From Candidatus Methanoperedens sp. (GTDB lineage: Archaea > Halobacteriota > Methanosarcinia > Methanosarcinales > Methanoperedenaceae): a stretch of DNA of 58,409 nucleotides. The stretch spans positions 1 through 58,409 of the forward strand of contig VEPM01000026.1 of assembly GCA_012026795.1 (NCBI GenBank), read 5' to 3'. Of this stretch, positions 1 to 8,143 are shown in pieces (within the stretch, counting starts at the first letter, position 1; every line of letters begins with the position of its first letter). The translations under genes and the position numbers were made by a program. The notes below the pieces were generated by a model. That model did no database searches. It was not told the origin of the DNA and was given only the letters and a program-made list of their open reading frames with translations.

Positions 1-1
1 A

Positions 2-88
2 GTTTTGGACAATAGCGATTTCCAATCACCTTTAGATGCAATTTATACAGTCAGTGCATTTTTTGAAAAAGAGCTTAATTCAACTTGA
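2..88 (+). CDS. C-terminal end of an unidentified protein (partial)
   Basis: An open frame enters from the left edge and ends at TGA 86-88, giving 28 residues that end in FFEKELNST. It is too short to identify. It is probably the tail of a gene that starts outside the window, but a chance open frame of this length cannot be excluded. Confidence 0.3.
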   Translation, partial: VLDNSDFQSPLDAIYTVSAFFEKELNST

Positions 89-201
89 AGGCGTAGTTAA
101 GAAACAAGCTATCAACCAGACTATAAATGGACTGGTTAGACTTTAATTTAAAACACATTTCTATTTATAGTTAAACAAATATATGGTAAAGTGAAAAAAA
201 T

Positions 202-300
202 ATGTTATCGGGGAAGAAGATCATAACAATTGTTTTGATATTGCTTTTACTTTCGGTCTCTTTCAGCGGATGCACCAGAGAAAAGGGGATATATGAATAA
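202..300 (+). pseudogene. Orphan lipoprotein signal peptide, probably a truncated gene
   Basis: ATG 202 opens a 32-residue frame that is almost entirely a lipoprotein leader: two lysines, a run of Ile/Val/Leu, then SFSGC, a lipobox-like end, followed by ten hydrophilic residues and a TAA. The frame stays open after the stop to about 516, but that part does not look like a protein I recognise. A lipoprotein cut off by a premature stop is the simplest reading. A genuine mini-lipoprotein is the alternative. Confidence 0.4.
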
Positions 301-478
301 GGGATCAGGATTTGCGTTGTTACCGATATTGTGATTGTGTTTTGGTCATGCGCTGCAGCTTCGCCCGTCAGCCCCTCTGAATCACGGTTTGCGTGGGAAC
401 CAGGGGAAAACCTGTCGTTGAACAGCTTGCCCCCGATTTACGTGTGGAATTCCCTGGGCTGGAAAGTGAGTTCAGTAT

Positions 479-865
479 TTAGTATCTCCTCGGCCTGCAC
501 TTATCCAGCAGGATGACTTTTCTTGCGGTCTCTATATCATCCGTTTTGAGCCTCATTTTGAACCACCATATGTTGCCGCCTTCATCTACGCTGCCCACAG
601 CAACCATCCAGAATTTCCCATCGATTACAGCCAGCCCGTAATCATCTCCGAACCATTCAGTTACCCGGTCTAAAGTTTTATCGGTTTCTTCCAGGGGCAG
701 ATCATAAAATGATTTTTTATCTTCATATTTATTCAGGAACTTCTCTGTTCCTTCTTTCCATGTCTCATCAAAAAAATCATCAAGAAGGTTCAGATCCCTG
801 ATGCATTTCAACCCCATCTCAATTTTCTTAAACTTATCTTTAGTTTGTTCTATATTTCTATCCAT
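479..865 (-). CDS. Hypothetical protein, 128 aa
   Basis: The reading frame of 128 residues starts at ATG 865 and is preceded by GGGGTGA (complement of 871-878), a good archaeal ribosome binding site. The protein is charged and soluble, with a helical N-terminal half rich in Lys, Glu and Asp and a C-terminal half containing WFGDDYGLAVIDGKFW and a strand-like VGSVDEGGNIWWFKM segment. No membrane segment or cysteine motif is present beyond one late cysteine. I do not recognise the family. The gene stands alone, facing away from the DUF2769 gene. Confidence 0.65.
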   Translation of the reverse strand: MDRNIEQTKDKFKKIEMGLKCIRDLNLLDDFFDETWKEGTEKFLNKYEDKKSFYDLPLEETDKTLDRVTEWFGDDYGLAVIDGKFWMVAVGSVDEGGNIWWFKMRLKTDDIETARKVILLDKCRPRRY

Positions 866-982
866 ACATATTCACCCCAAATTCCATTCAATAATATGTA
901 ATGGCAAGGGTATTAAATCTATTGAAAACAATTATATACTAATAACCAGAATTGTTAATATGCTAATTTAAGGGGGTAAAAT

Positions 983-1279
983 ATGCCGGAAGCACACAAG
1001 ACATTTGAACAAAATATGGAAGAAATGAGCAAATTGACTCCAGCACAGATGCAGGATAAAATCAAAGAACTGAATAAAATATGTATTTGTGTAAACTGTC
1101 CTACGTATATTGGAACAGGCGAGAGTAAACTTACATTTTGTGCAATCGGGAAAAGCGCAATAATCAAAAATTATAAAGGTTGTCTATGCCCTACCTGCCC
1201 TGTCCAGAAGAGCCTGTCTCTCAGATGGGACCGCTATTGCCTCAGGGGTTCTGGTAAAGAGCAGTCAGGTATGAAATAA
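983..1279 (+). CDS. DUF2769 family cysteine-rich protein
   Basis: This 98-residue protein carries the pattern of DUF2769, a family known mainly from methanogenic archaea: CICVNCPTY near residues 33-41, a single FCAIGKS near 53-59, then CLCPTCPV and a late YC. The seven or eight cysteines in CxCxxCP arrangement suggest metal or Fe-S binding, which is an inference. The function is unknown. The ATG at 983 follows a purine-rich GGGGGTAAA stretch 10 bases upstream. The gene is monocistronic here. Confidence 0.75.
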   Translation: MPEAHKTFEQNMEEMSKLTPAQMQDKIKELNKICICVNCPTYIGTGESKLTFCAIGKSAIIKNYKGCLCPTCPVQKSLSLRWDRYCLRGSGKEQSGMK

Positions 1280-1387
1280 TTTTTAAGAAAAAAAAGAAAA
1301 AGAGGGAATGCTCTTCCAATAACTCTTCTGAAATCATTCTGAAATCATATAGTATTGCAATTTCTACACCCCCCATACAGCATATAA

Positions 1388-1624
1388 CTACTCCGATGCT
1401 GATGCTTCCTCAGATGATGCTGCCATCTTAGATGTCTTTGGGTGTGCGCCTGGCATTTCCTCCTCCTCGCCGCCGGTCTCCTTTACTTTTGCCATTAGCT
1501 CCCTGTTGAAATTTCTCATTCTTTCTTTATAGTCTTCAGCGGTCTCTGATTTTGCGCCTTTTTCATGAGTTTTTCCGGCATGTTTAACTGACTCCTCCTC
1601 TTCAACATGTTTCTCTTTTGCCAT
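1388..1624 (-). CDS. Small hydrophilic Glu/Lys-rich protein
   Basis: The 78-residue frame begins at ATG 1624 and is preceded by an almost perfect Shine-Dalgarno AAAAGGAGGTGAAA (complement of 1628-1641), which strongly supports translation. The product is low in complexity, rich in Glu, Lys, Ala and Ser, and without hydrophobic segments, so it is probably largely disordered. No family is recognised. The strong ribosome binding site suggests a high translation rate. Confidence 0.6.
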   Translation of the reverse strand: MAKEKHVEEEESVKHAGKTHEKGAKSETAEDYKERMRNFNRELMAKVKETGGEEEEMPGAHPKTSKMAASSEEASASE

Positions 1625-2199
1625 ACTTTTTCACCTCCTTTTAATTTATATCTGGTCTTCAATCTCGGTTTCTATTATGCTCCCTTTCAAGAGTTAAAGG
1701 AAACTTTGAATGAGTTTTATATCCGTTAATTGTAGCTTTTAATTAGAAAGATCACTCCGGTCTTTCATTTCTTATTATAACCTACTTCCCTATAATATCA
1801 ATATGTGCCTGCCAATATTTATATTTATACTATGTCAGGAAGTTATTAAAGTCAGTTATGGCAAAAGGTGGTTGGCCATACTCTGATATAAAAAGTTCTT
1901 TTAATAAATCACAGCATCATGGGTGTGGAAATTAATCTCACCAAAATCTTATCCGGTGTGAAATTATCCGGTTTTATCAGAAAATATATGCAACATATTT
2001 AAAATCAGCTTTCACAGGAGTTAAAATATGGACGATATTTGTGATGAAGATAATTAATAACCATATAGAAGGAACTGGCTACACCTTAAAATTGTATAGA
2101 TCTTTTGATATTCTTTAGAAAATATCTCACTTTATTTTAATGTTTGTGAAGAATAATCATACTCAACCTTATGTTAATGTGTCTTCCAAGTAAAATCAT
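1625..2199. other. 575-base intergenic stretch with one possible micro-ORF
   Basis: This AT-rich stretch holds the ribosome binding site of the leftward gene and presumably its promoter. A 25-codon frame at 1858-1935 (MAKGGWPYSDIKSS...HHGCGN) is present but has no well-spaced ribosome binding site. I see no tRNA, no repeat and no longer coding sequence. Confidence 0.4.
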
Positions 2200-2832
2200 A
2201 TGACTGAAAAAAAACAGGAATCTATCCTTATTGTAAACGGTGAACCGGATACAGCTGACCTGTTTGCCGGAATGCTTCTTATGGTTGACGACACATATAT
2301 TGTTACTACGGCATTTACCGCAAAAGAGTGTCTGGCCGGAATTAAAAAAAATTCGCCTGATGTGGTTTTGATGGATATGGACCTTCCGGACATGGATGGA
2401 TGGGATCTGATAGAAAAAATAAAAAAGAATCATCCGGATATACCTATTGTAGTCAGTACTTCAAAAATTCCCGTAATCAGTGATATGTTCAGACTTTCCA
2501 TGGTCTCGGATTATCTTATAAAGCCTGTAACCCTGGATTGCCTCCACATGGCTGTAAGAGATGCTATTGAAATTCCTTCATATCTTGACCAATGTGTTAA
2601 AACAATCAAATATCACAAAGAAAAGGAGGATATATTATATTTATTATTTTTATTATTAAAACAAAACATTACCGACAGGAAACGATTTATCCTGATGCGA
2701 CAGCTTTACCCGGACCATAAACTTGAAAATGATCCGCAGGGTAAGAAACTTCTTAATAATTTGAAAGAAAAGATCAATTCAGTACAAACCGAAATAAAAA
2801 ATTTCAAAAATGACAGGTTTTTACTGGCCTGA
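2200..2832 (+). CDS. Response regulator receiver protein with degenerate acidic pocket
   Basis: Residues 7-130 form a CheY-like receiver domain: ILIVNGEPD at 9-17, the phospho-acceptor Asp59 in LMDMDLPDMDG, a Ser in the VVSTSK strand and the conserved Lys in LIKPV. The usual acidic pair (DD) after the first strand is replaced by Asn13-Gly14, which should weaken Mg2+ binding and phosphorylation. The C-terminal 80 residues are helical and charged, with no DNA-binding motif that I recognise. The gene sits directly upstream of the archaellin operon on the same strand, but a 190-base gap with its own promoter separates them. A role in motility signalling is inference from position. Confidence 0.8.
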   Translation: MTEKKQESILIVNGEPDTADLFAGMLLMVDDTYIVTTAFTAKECLAGIKKNSPDVVLMDMDLPDMDGWDLIEKIKKNHPDIPIVVSTSKIPVISDMFRLSMVSDYLIKPVTLDCLHMAVRDAIEIPSYLDQCVKTIKYHKEKEDILYLLFLLLKQNITDRKRFILMRQLYPDHKLENDPQGKKLLNNLKEKINSVQTEIKNFKNDRFLLA

Positions 2833-2897
2833 TATTTTTTAATCGTAACGGTCCCCCTATGATGAGGGAGATTCACCAGCGTATTTTGTATGTTTTA

Positions 2898-2927
2898 TCA
2901 CACCTTTTTCACAACACCGTTTATATG
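2898..2927 (+). promoter_or_regulatory. Archaellin operon promoter with tandem TCACAC sites
   Basis: TCACAC at 2898-2903 and TCACAA at 2909-2914 lie 11 bases apart (start to start) and are followed by a TATA box TTTATATG at 2920-2927. The same phased pair precedes the TATA boxes of both cheY genes. Transcription would start near 2950, leaving a leader of about 70 bases before the first archaellin. Confidence 0.6.
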
Positions 2928-2962
2928 CATGCATCATGATAATGATTATAAGATGAAAGGTC

Positions 2963-2978
2963 TGGCGTAATGACGCCA
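2963..2978 (+). promoter_or_regulatory. Palindrome in the archaellin leader
   Basis: TGGCGT-AATG-ACGCCA is a perfect inverted repeat with 6-base arms. It lies in the predicted untranslated leader, about 45 bases before the first archaellin ATG. It could be an mRNA hairpin or an operator. Confidence 0.45.
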
Positions 2979-3022
2979 CCTAACTCTATAAATTAAAAAT
3001 ATAAAATATAAACGGAGGCGTT

Positions 3023-3634
3023 ATGAAAGCTAAAGGAACAAAATTAATAATAAATGAAGACGCCGATGTCGGTATAGGCACGCTGATCATATTTATCGCC
3101 ATGGTACTTGTTGCGGCGGTAGCAGCAGCAGTGTTGATCCAGACATCAGGTGTGCTTCAGCAAAAAGCACAATCTACAGGTAAAGAAGCAACATCTGAAG
3201 TGTCTTCTAACCTGAAAGTAGTTACTGTTGTAGGCACAACAGTTGGTGTAGCCAATCCTACCCTGATTGATAAGCTGGAAGTCGGTGTTCAATTATCAGC
3301 CGGTGGAAGCGACATTGATTTCAAGCAAGTAAAGGTGAAATATATCGATGAAAACGAATCTGTAACGTTGAACGAAGTCACTACTGCACCCACTGCTTCG
3401 GCATTTAAATATTCTGAAGATAGGTCTATCTCAGGCACTTCCGATGAGGTTCTGCAAGCTGGAGATCTTGGACTTATTACCATAAATCTCACTCTAGCGA
3501 CATCGGGCCTGGAACCGCGCAAGGGCGCCAGAGTTGAAATACTCCCTGAATCGGGTACGATGGTGCTCAAGGATGTCAAAGCTCCTGCGTCTCTTGGATC
3601 AACGGCTTCTGGTAAAATACAACTATTTCCCTGA
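3023..3634 (+). CDS. flaB: Archaellin (major archaellum filament protein) 1
   Basis: The 203-residue protein has a short charged leader (about 15 residues) followed by the hydrophobic archaellin core [19 protein letters not shown], the polymerisation helix of archaellum filaments. The remainder is beta-rich and Thr/Ser-rich, as expected for the exposed domain. The processing site is atypical: DA stands where archaellin 3 has RG immediately before DVG/DIG. GGAGGCGTT precedes the ATG by a suitable distance. The gene heads the operon, and long stretches of its N-terminal half are almost identical to archaellin 2 at both DNA and protein level, so the two are a recent tandem duplication or undergo gene conversion. 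Confidence 0.93.
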   Translation: MKAKGTKLIINEDADVGIGTLIIFIAMVLVAAVAAAVLIQTSGVLQQKAQSTGKEATSEVSSNLKVVTVVGTTVGVANPTLIDKLEVGVQLSAGGSDIDFKQVKVKYIDENESVTLNEVTTAPTASAFKYSEDRSISGTSDEVLQAGDLGLITINLTLATSGLEPRKGARVEILPESGTMVLKDVKAPASLGSTASGKIQLFP

Positions 3635-3650
3635 AAATAATGGAGGCATC

Positions 3651-4235
3651 ATGAAAACAAACATATTAAAAAATAATAGCGGAGATGTCGGTATTGGCAC
3701 TCTTATTATCTTTATTGCAATGGTATTAGTCGCAGCAGTTGCGGCAGCAGTGTTGATCCAGACATCAGGCGTACTTCAGCAAAAAGCACAATCTACAGGT
3801 AAAGAAGCCACATCTGAAGTATCTTCCAATCTAAAAATAATATCTGTTGATGGCGCGAATGTGAGCGGTGCTATTGGTTTACTTAATATAACGGTAGGAC
3901 TTTCCGCAGGTGGATCTGATATTGATATTAACAAGACGACAGTGAAATATCTCGATAAAGATGGTAATATTAAATTGGCGCATTCAGGGAACTCTACGCC
4001 TGAAGCCGGTATAGCATTCGGATATACTGAAATAAGATCCATTATAGGCGGCAGCGATAATGTCCTGCAAGCTGGAGATCTTGGAATAATTAAGTTAGAC
4101 CTGACCGGTAATACATTAGCTGTACGGGAAAAGGCCACTATTCAGCTTGTTCCTGAGACCGGGACAATGGTAATAAAGGATGTTGTAATACCTTCAACCT
4201 TTAGTGGAAAGACCCAAATAGAACTATTCCCCTGA
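3651..4235 (+). CDS. flaB: Archaellin 2
   Basis: I place the start at ATG 3651, preceded by GGAGGCATC. The open frame extends further upstream but there overlaps archaellin 1 and lacks a leader. The 194-residue product begins with a charged Lys/Asn leader, SGDVGIGTL at the processing region and the same hydrophobic core as archaellin 1. It ends in the family-typical MVIKDV...IELFP. The two proteins share the [20 protein letters not shown] stretch exactly but diverge in the surface-exposed middle. The stop codon lies in the loop of a hairpin followed by a T-run (4226-4250), which may limit transcription into the downstream genes. Confidence 0.92.
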   Translation: MKTNILKNNSGDVGIGTLIIFIAMVLVAAVAAAVLIQTSGVLQQKAQSTGKEATSEVSSNLKIISVDGANVSGAIGLLNITVGLSAGGSDIDINKTTVKYLDKDGNIKLAHSGNSTPEAGIAFGYTEIRSIIGGSDNVLQAGDLGIIKLDLTGNTLAVREKATIQLVPETGTMVIKDVVIPSTFSGKTQIELFP

Positions 4236-4250
4236 AAAAGGGGAATTTTT
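4226..4250 (+). terminator. Hairpin with T-tract over the archaellin 2 stop codon
   Basis: ATTCCCC (4226-4232) pairs perfectly with GGGGAAT (4240-4246) around a 7-base loop that contains the TGA stop, and TTTT follows immediately. It resembles an intrinsic terminator or processing site. Such a signal would leave archaellin mRNA in excess over the machinery genes downstream. Confidence 0.55.
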
Positions 4251-4265
4251 CCTTTTTAAAGGAAA
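4248..4265 (+). promoter_or_regulatory. Second hairpin adjoining the archaellin 3 ribosome binding site
   Basis: TTTCCTT (4248-4254) pairs with AAGGAAA (4259-4265) over a TTTA loop. The 3' arm overlaps the first bases of AAAGGAG (4263-4269), the ribosome binding site of archaellin 3, so pairing could lower its translation. Its 5' end also shares the T-tract of the preceding hairpin. Confidence 0.4.
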
Positions 4266-4274
4266 GGAGTATAT

Positions 4275-4925
4275 ATGAAAGCAAACCAAAAATTCCTGAC
4301 AGACAATGAAAGGGGTGATATCGGAGTTGGCACTTTGATCATATTCATTGCGATGGTGCTTGTCGCCGCTGTAGCTGCCACAGTCCTGATATACACAACA
4401 GGGGCGCTTCAGCAGAAAGCTACAAAGACAAGCAAAGAGGCTACACAGCAGATATCATCAAATATCGTCGTGGAGCAGGTCCTGGGAGACAGGGGTGAAG
4501 CTATCAATGGAACTATGAATCAATCAATAAATGATTTATTAATAAGACTTAAACCGGATGTAGGTACTACTTCGATAGACTTGAGGCAAGTTATTGTAAC
4601 GATTATGGATTCAACTAAACGCTATGACCTGAATTATTCAAGTGAGATTTATAATAGTACGAACAGTACTAATGCTACTAATACAACTTATACTGCTATA
4701 GCAGTGAGGGATGAAGATTCATCATTTACTAATACAACTCCAGTACTTAACAGTGGAGATTTAATTGAAGTCCAGGTATCTGCCAACTCCATACAGGGTA
4801 TATCCTTAGCTCCGAGAAAAACATTCTGGCTATCCTTGAACCAGGAACTGGGGCAGGCTGTGAATCTCGAAATAGCAACTCCAAACTCATTCGGGGTAAA
4901 CAGGTACGTACGACTATACCCATAA
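4275..4925 (+). CDS. flaB: Archaellin 3
   Basis: The 216-residue archaellin has a leader ending in NERG, a classical basic-Gly processing site, followed by [21 protein letters not shown]. Its sequence is more divergent than archaellins 1 and 2. Residues about 125-140 contain a dense cluster of N-glycosylation sequons (NST, NST, NAT, NTT), fitting the known N-glycosylation of archaellins. AAAGGAG precedes ATG 4275. As the most divergent and last copy, it may be a minor or hook-proximal archaellin, which is inference. Confidence 0.92.
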   Translation: MKANQKFLTDNERGDIGVGTLIIFIAMVLVAAVAATVLIYTTGALQQKATKTSKEATQQISSNIVVEQVLGDRGEAINGTMNQSINDLLIRLKPDVGTTSIDLRQVIVTIMDSTKRYDLNYSSEIYNSTNSTNATNTTYTAIAVRDEDSSFTNTTPVLNSGDLIEVQVSANSIQGISLAPRKTFWLSLNQELGQAVNLEIATPNSFGVNRYVRLYP

Positions 4926-4940
4926 CAGCGGAGAGATCCC

Positions 4941-5339
4941 ATGGGCTTTTCAACCTCTGCTGTTGTAATTATATTCATTGCATCCATCCTGCAAATGGCA
5001 TCAATGTTCTATCCCATGGTGGATATGTCATATCGGCAGATCCAGGAAGCAAAAAAAAGTTCAAATGAATTATGGAATGAAAAATTAAATACTAAAGTAG
5101 TGATCACGAGCTGGGACCAGGGTAATAAAAATCTGACAGTATATAATAATGGCTCAATGACCCTTAATTCGAGTAAGATCAATGTAATATTAAATGGGGA
5201 ATTTGACTCGCTTTATATTGTAGATCCCCGGGGTGTCTGGCCGCCCGGGACATCCATAAATGTAACAATCGAATCTATAAGCGGCAGAGTGAAGATAATA
5301 ACAGAAAACGGCGCAGCTGGTTATTATTCGCTGTCCTAG
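4941..5339 (+). CDS. arlF: Archaellum stator protein ArlF (FlaF)
   Basis: The 132-residue protein has an N-terminal membrane helix (GFSTSAVVIIFIASILQMA) followed by an Ig-like beta domain, as in ArlF, the S-layer-binding part of the archaellum stator. Features such as VITSWDQGNKNLTVYNNG and IYIVDPRG-like text agree with the family. It starts 15 bases after archaellin 3 and precedes arlG by 9 bases, all on one strand. In many euryarchaea arlC, arlD and arlE stand between archaellins and arlF, and they are missing here. Confidence 0.85.
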   Translation: MGFSTSAVVIIFIASILQMASMFYPMVDMSYRQIQEAKKSSNELWNEKLNTKVVITSWDQGNKNLTVYNNGSMTLNSSKINVILNGEFDSLYIVDPRGVWPPGTSINVTIESISGRVKIITENGAAGYYSLS

Positions 5340-5348
5340 GAGATAAAA

Positions 5349-5804
5349 ATGGGAGCAGGCGCATCAGCAACTCAGATGGTCTTTTTCATTACATCTGTAA
5401 TAATTGCATTGAGCGTAGTCGGGGCAATTTTCCTGAACATCCAATCCATCTCCTCGGCAGCAATTGTCGGGAGTAAAACGTTTGCGGAACAATTGAAAAC
5501 GGATATCACCATCATAGGTGACCCTGAATTGATACCTTATAACAGTAGCAGCGGCATTTATACATTTTATGTAAAAAACACGGGGAAAGAAGAGCTTGAC
5601 ATACAATATATTACTGTTATTATAGACGGGACTATTGTTATTGACAGCAACCTTAACAAAACAAATTTAGGTAGCGATCCTATGTGGCTTTCAGGAGATG
5701 TACTGCGGATAAATGCGACAACATCGCTTCAGGATGGCAGTCATAACCTCAGGGTCATAACAGCAAATGGAATTGAAGATACTTTTTCATTCAGGACACC
5801 TTAA
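5349..5804 (+). CDS. arlG: Archaellum stator protein ArlG (FlaG)
   Basis: The 151-residue protein begins GAGASATQMVFFITSVIIALSVVGAI, a membrane helix typical of ArlG, and continues as a beta-sandwich containing FYVKNTGKEELD, the characteristic strand of this family. ArlF and ArlG form the pseudoperiplasmic stator complex that anchors the motor to the S-layer. The gene is spaced 9 bases after arlF and 2 bases before arlH, so co-translation is likely. Confidence 0.87.
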   Translation: MGAGASATQMVFFITSVIIALSVVGAIFLNIQSISSAAIVGSKTFAEQLKTDITIIGDPELIPYNSSSGIYTFYVKNTGKEELDIQYITVIIDGTIVIDSNLNKTNLGSDPMWLSGDVLRINATTSLQDGSHNLRVITANGIEDTFSFRTP

Positions 5805-5806
5805 AT

Positions 5807-6499
5807 ATGGCAGGATATAATTTTGTGCTTGACAGGGACGAATTGAACCAGATGCTTGGGGGAGGTTTTCCGAAAGGCTCCCTGATAATGATAGACGGTC
5901 CCAGCGGAAGTGGAAAAAGCGCACTGTGCCAGAGATTTGCTTATGGCCTTCTTGATAATAAAAATACGGTCACCTATATATCAACTCAATTAACCACGAA
6001 AAATTTCATCCGGCAGATGAAATCACTTGATTACCCGATAGGGATCAGGCTGCTAAAAGGCGAACTATTGTATATCCCGGTTTTTCCATTGTTAAAAGAA
6101 TCAAAGCCCAGAAGTGATTTTCTCCAGCGCCTTATGGGTGCGGAAGGACTTTATGAAAAAAATGTAATTATCATAGATACTCTTTCTGCGCTTATCAGAT
6201 ATGGGACTGATGCACAGAAAAGCCTTGAGCTAATTTCGTTTTTTAAGAAAATAACAGGTTTACAGAAAACGATTATCATTACGATGGATACTACAGAGAT
6301 GCCTGCTCATGTAGTTTCCGAATTTAAAGATGCAGCTGAGATCATGATAACAATCAAAATGCGACAGATGGGGACTGAGATGCTGCGGACTATGGTCATA
6401 AACAAATATTCGAATCCTGAAATACAGGTTGGGGCAATGATCGGATTCAAAGTAGAAGCAAGAAGTGGTGTAATGATCAATATTTCCGGAGTTTCATAA
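5807..6499 (+). CDS. arlH: Archaellum ATP-binding protein ArlH (FlaH)
   Basis: A 230-residue KaiC/RecA-fold protein. Walker A is GPSGSGKS at residues 31-38, and a Walker B-like NVIIIDTLS lies near 125. ArlH binds ATP, interacts with the hexameric motor ATPase ArlI and is needed for archaellum assembly. The length is normal for the family. It follows arlG by 2 bases and precedes arlI by 9. Confidence 0.92.
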   Translation: MAGYNFVLDRDELNQMLGGGFPKGSLIMIDGPSGSGKSALCQRFAYGLLDNKNTVTYISTQLTTKNFIRQMKSLDYPIGIRLLKGELLYIPVFPLLKESKPRSDFLQRLMGAEGLYEKNVIIIDTLSALIRYGTDAQKSLELISFFKKITGLQKTIIITMDTTEMPAHVVSEFKDAAEIMITIKMRQMGTEMLRTMVINKYSNPEIQVGAMIGFKVEARSGVMINISGVS

Positions 6500-6508
6500 G
6501 GGATTATA

Positions 6509-8140
6509 ATGGACGATAAATTCGAAGAAGCGCTGGCTCGAAATCCGCATCTGGCAGAATATGTGGATAAATGCAAGAAAGAAAGCGGGGTAGTGCCGGA
6601 TTTCATGCCTAAATTGTCCCGTGATATTGTAGACATTCCGGTACCTTCCATAATTTATCCTGTTGGCGACCCGATATTTATCCACCTGAAAGGCGACAAG
6701 GTCACAAAACAAATTTTTTATATTGCAATTGAGCCGGTTCTATCCCCGGATGAGTGGAAAAAATATAAGGCTATAATGGATACTATTCTTGAAAAGGCTG
6801 CAGATGAAATAGTCCCTGAAAATGAGGAACAATTAAGAAAGTTAATGATGAGACTTTTTAATGAATCGGTTCATATTGCGGGGAAACTTGCACCAATTGG
6901 AATACTTGATAAATTCCTTGGGGCAAAATCCATTTCTTTAACCCAGAATGAATATGATAAAATCTCTTATTTCCTTGACCGGGATGTCATCGGCCAGGGA
7001 CCGATAGAGCCTGTAATAAGGGATCCTTACCTTGAGGATATTCACAGTATCGGAGTAAGCGGCATATATATAGTCCATAAGATCATGGGCATGCTTACAA
7101 CCAATCTGACCTTTGATACCCAGGAAAACCTGAGTCACTGGCTGCATACCGTGGGTGAACGCATCGGCAGGCCAGTAAGCGATGCGCGTCCCCTGATCGA
7201 TGGTTCTCTTCCTGATGGTACAAGAATTGCAGCTATTTACAGTACTGACATCAGCCGGAAAGGTTCCAGTTTCACCATGAGAAAATTCATGGAAGTTCCG
7301 GCGAGTATTCCCCAGCTTATCAAGTGGGGAAGTATAGATGCTAACCTGTCTGCATATCTGTGGCTTTTGCTTGAGAACCAGATGAGCATTTTTTTTAGCG
7401 GTGAAACAGCAAGCGGCAAGACGACAATGCTTAACGCTGCATTGCCTTTCATCAGCAGCAAATCAAAAATGTATACAGTAGAAGATACCGCTGAAGTACT
7501 TCCGCCACAGCCGGCATGGCAGCAATTGATCACACGGCTTGATGGCCCGGTTGAATCCCAGGTAGATACATTTACTCTCTTAAAAGTTGCCCTGCGGTCA
7601 AGACCAAACTATATCATTGTTGGTGAAATCAGGGGCGCAGAGGGCGCAGTCGCATTCCAGGCAATGCAGACAGGACATGCTGTTCTTGCCACATTCCATG
7701 CTTCATCGGTCAGAAAACTTCTCCAGAGGCTTACCGGTGAACCTATAAATATCCCTCCAACATTTGCTGATAACCTCAATGCGGCTTTGATCCTCCAGGC
7801 AATATACAGAAAAGGCAAATATTTGCGGAGATGCACATCGGTTGATGAGATAGAAGGGTATCTGGAAGAAGCGGGAGGTGTAATAACCAGGGGAGTTTTT
7901 GAATGGGATTTTACAAATGACAGGCATCGTTTCAGGGGCATGAATAATAGTTTCCTTCTTGACAAAATAGCTACCAAGCAGGGTTATGATGATAAGCGCC
8001 TGATATATGATGACCTTGCCTTACGTGCCAAGATACTTACCAGGATGGTAGAAGAAAACATCCTGGATTATTATAAAGTAAGGGACATAATCTGGGCATA
8101 CCAGGCAAGAGGTCTTGAAGGTATTCCTTTTGAGGTATGA
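6509..8140 (+). CDS. arlI: Archaellum motor ATPase ArlI (FlaI)
   Basis: The 543-residue protein belongs to the type II/IV secretion ATPase superfamily. Walker A is GETASGKTT near 297-305 and the Walker B region is IIVGEIRGAEG near 368. The N-terminal 250 residues form the family's regulatory domain. ArlI is a cytoplasmic hexamer that powers assembly and rotation of the archaellum with ArlJ and ArlH. It ends in TGA 8138-8140, four bases before arlJ. Confidence 0.95.
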   Translation: MDDKFEEALARNPHLAEYVDKCKKESGVVPDFMPKLSRDIVDIPVPSIIYPVGDPIFIHLKGDKVTKQIFYIAIEPVLSPDEWKKYKAIMDTILEKAADEIVPENEEQLRKLMMRLFNESVHIAGKLAPIGILDKFLGAKSISLTQNEYDKISYFLDRDVIGQGPIEPVIRDPYLEDIHSIGVSGIYIVHKIMGMLTTNLTFDTQENLSHWLHTVGERIGRPVSDARPLIDGSLPDGTRIAAIYSTDISRKGSSFTMRKFMEVPASIPQLIKWGSIDANLSAYLWLLLENQMSIFFSGETASGKTTMLNAALPFISSKSKMYTVEDTAEVLPPQPAWQQLITRLDGPVESQVDTFTLLKVALRSRPNYIIVGEIRGAEGAVAFQAMQTGHAVLATFHASSVRKLLQRLTGEPINIPPTFADNLNAALILQAIYRKGKYLRRCTSVDEIEGYLEEAGGVITRGVFEWDFTNDRHRFRGMNNSFLLDKIATKQGYDDKRLIYDDLALRAKILTRMVEENILDYYKVRDIIWAYQARGLEGIPFEV

Positions 8141-8143
8141 AAT

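Noticed and set aside
331-516. Open frame after the orphan lipoprotein leader
   Set aside because: It has no start with a ribosome binding site and no recognisable protein character, and it overlaps the better-supported minus-strand gene at 479.
3534-3650. Upstream extension of archaellin 2
   Set aside because: It overlaps archaellin 1 and lacks a leader peptide. ATG 3651 has a proper ribosome binding site and signal sequence.
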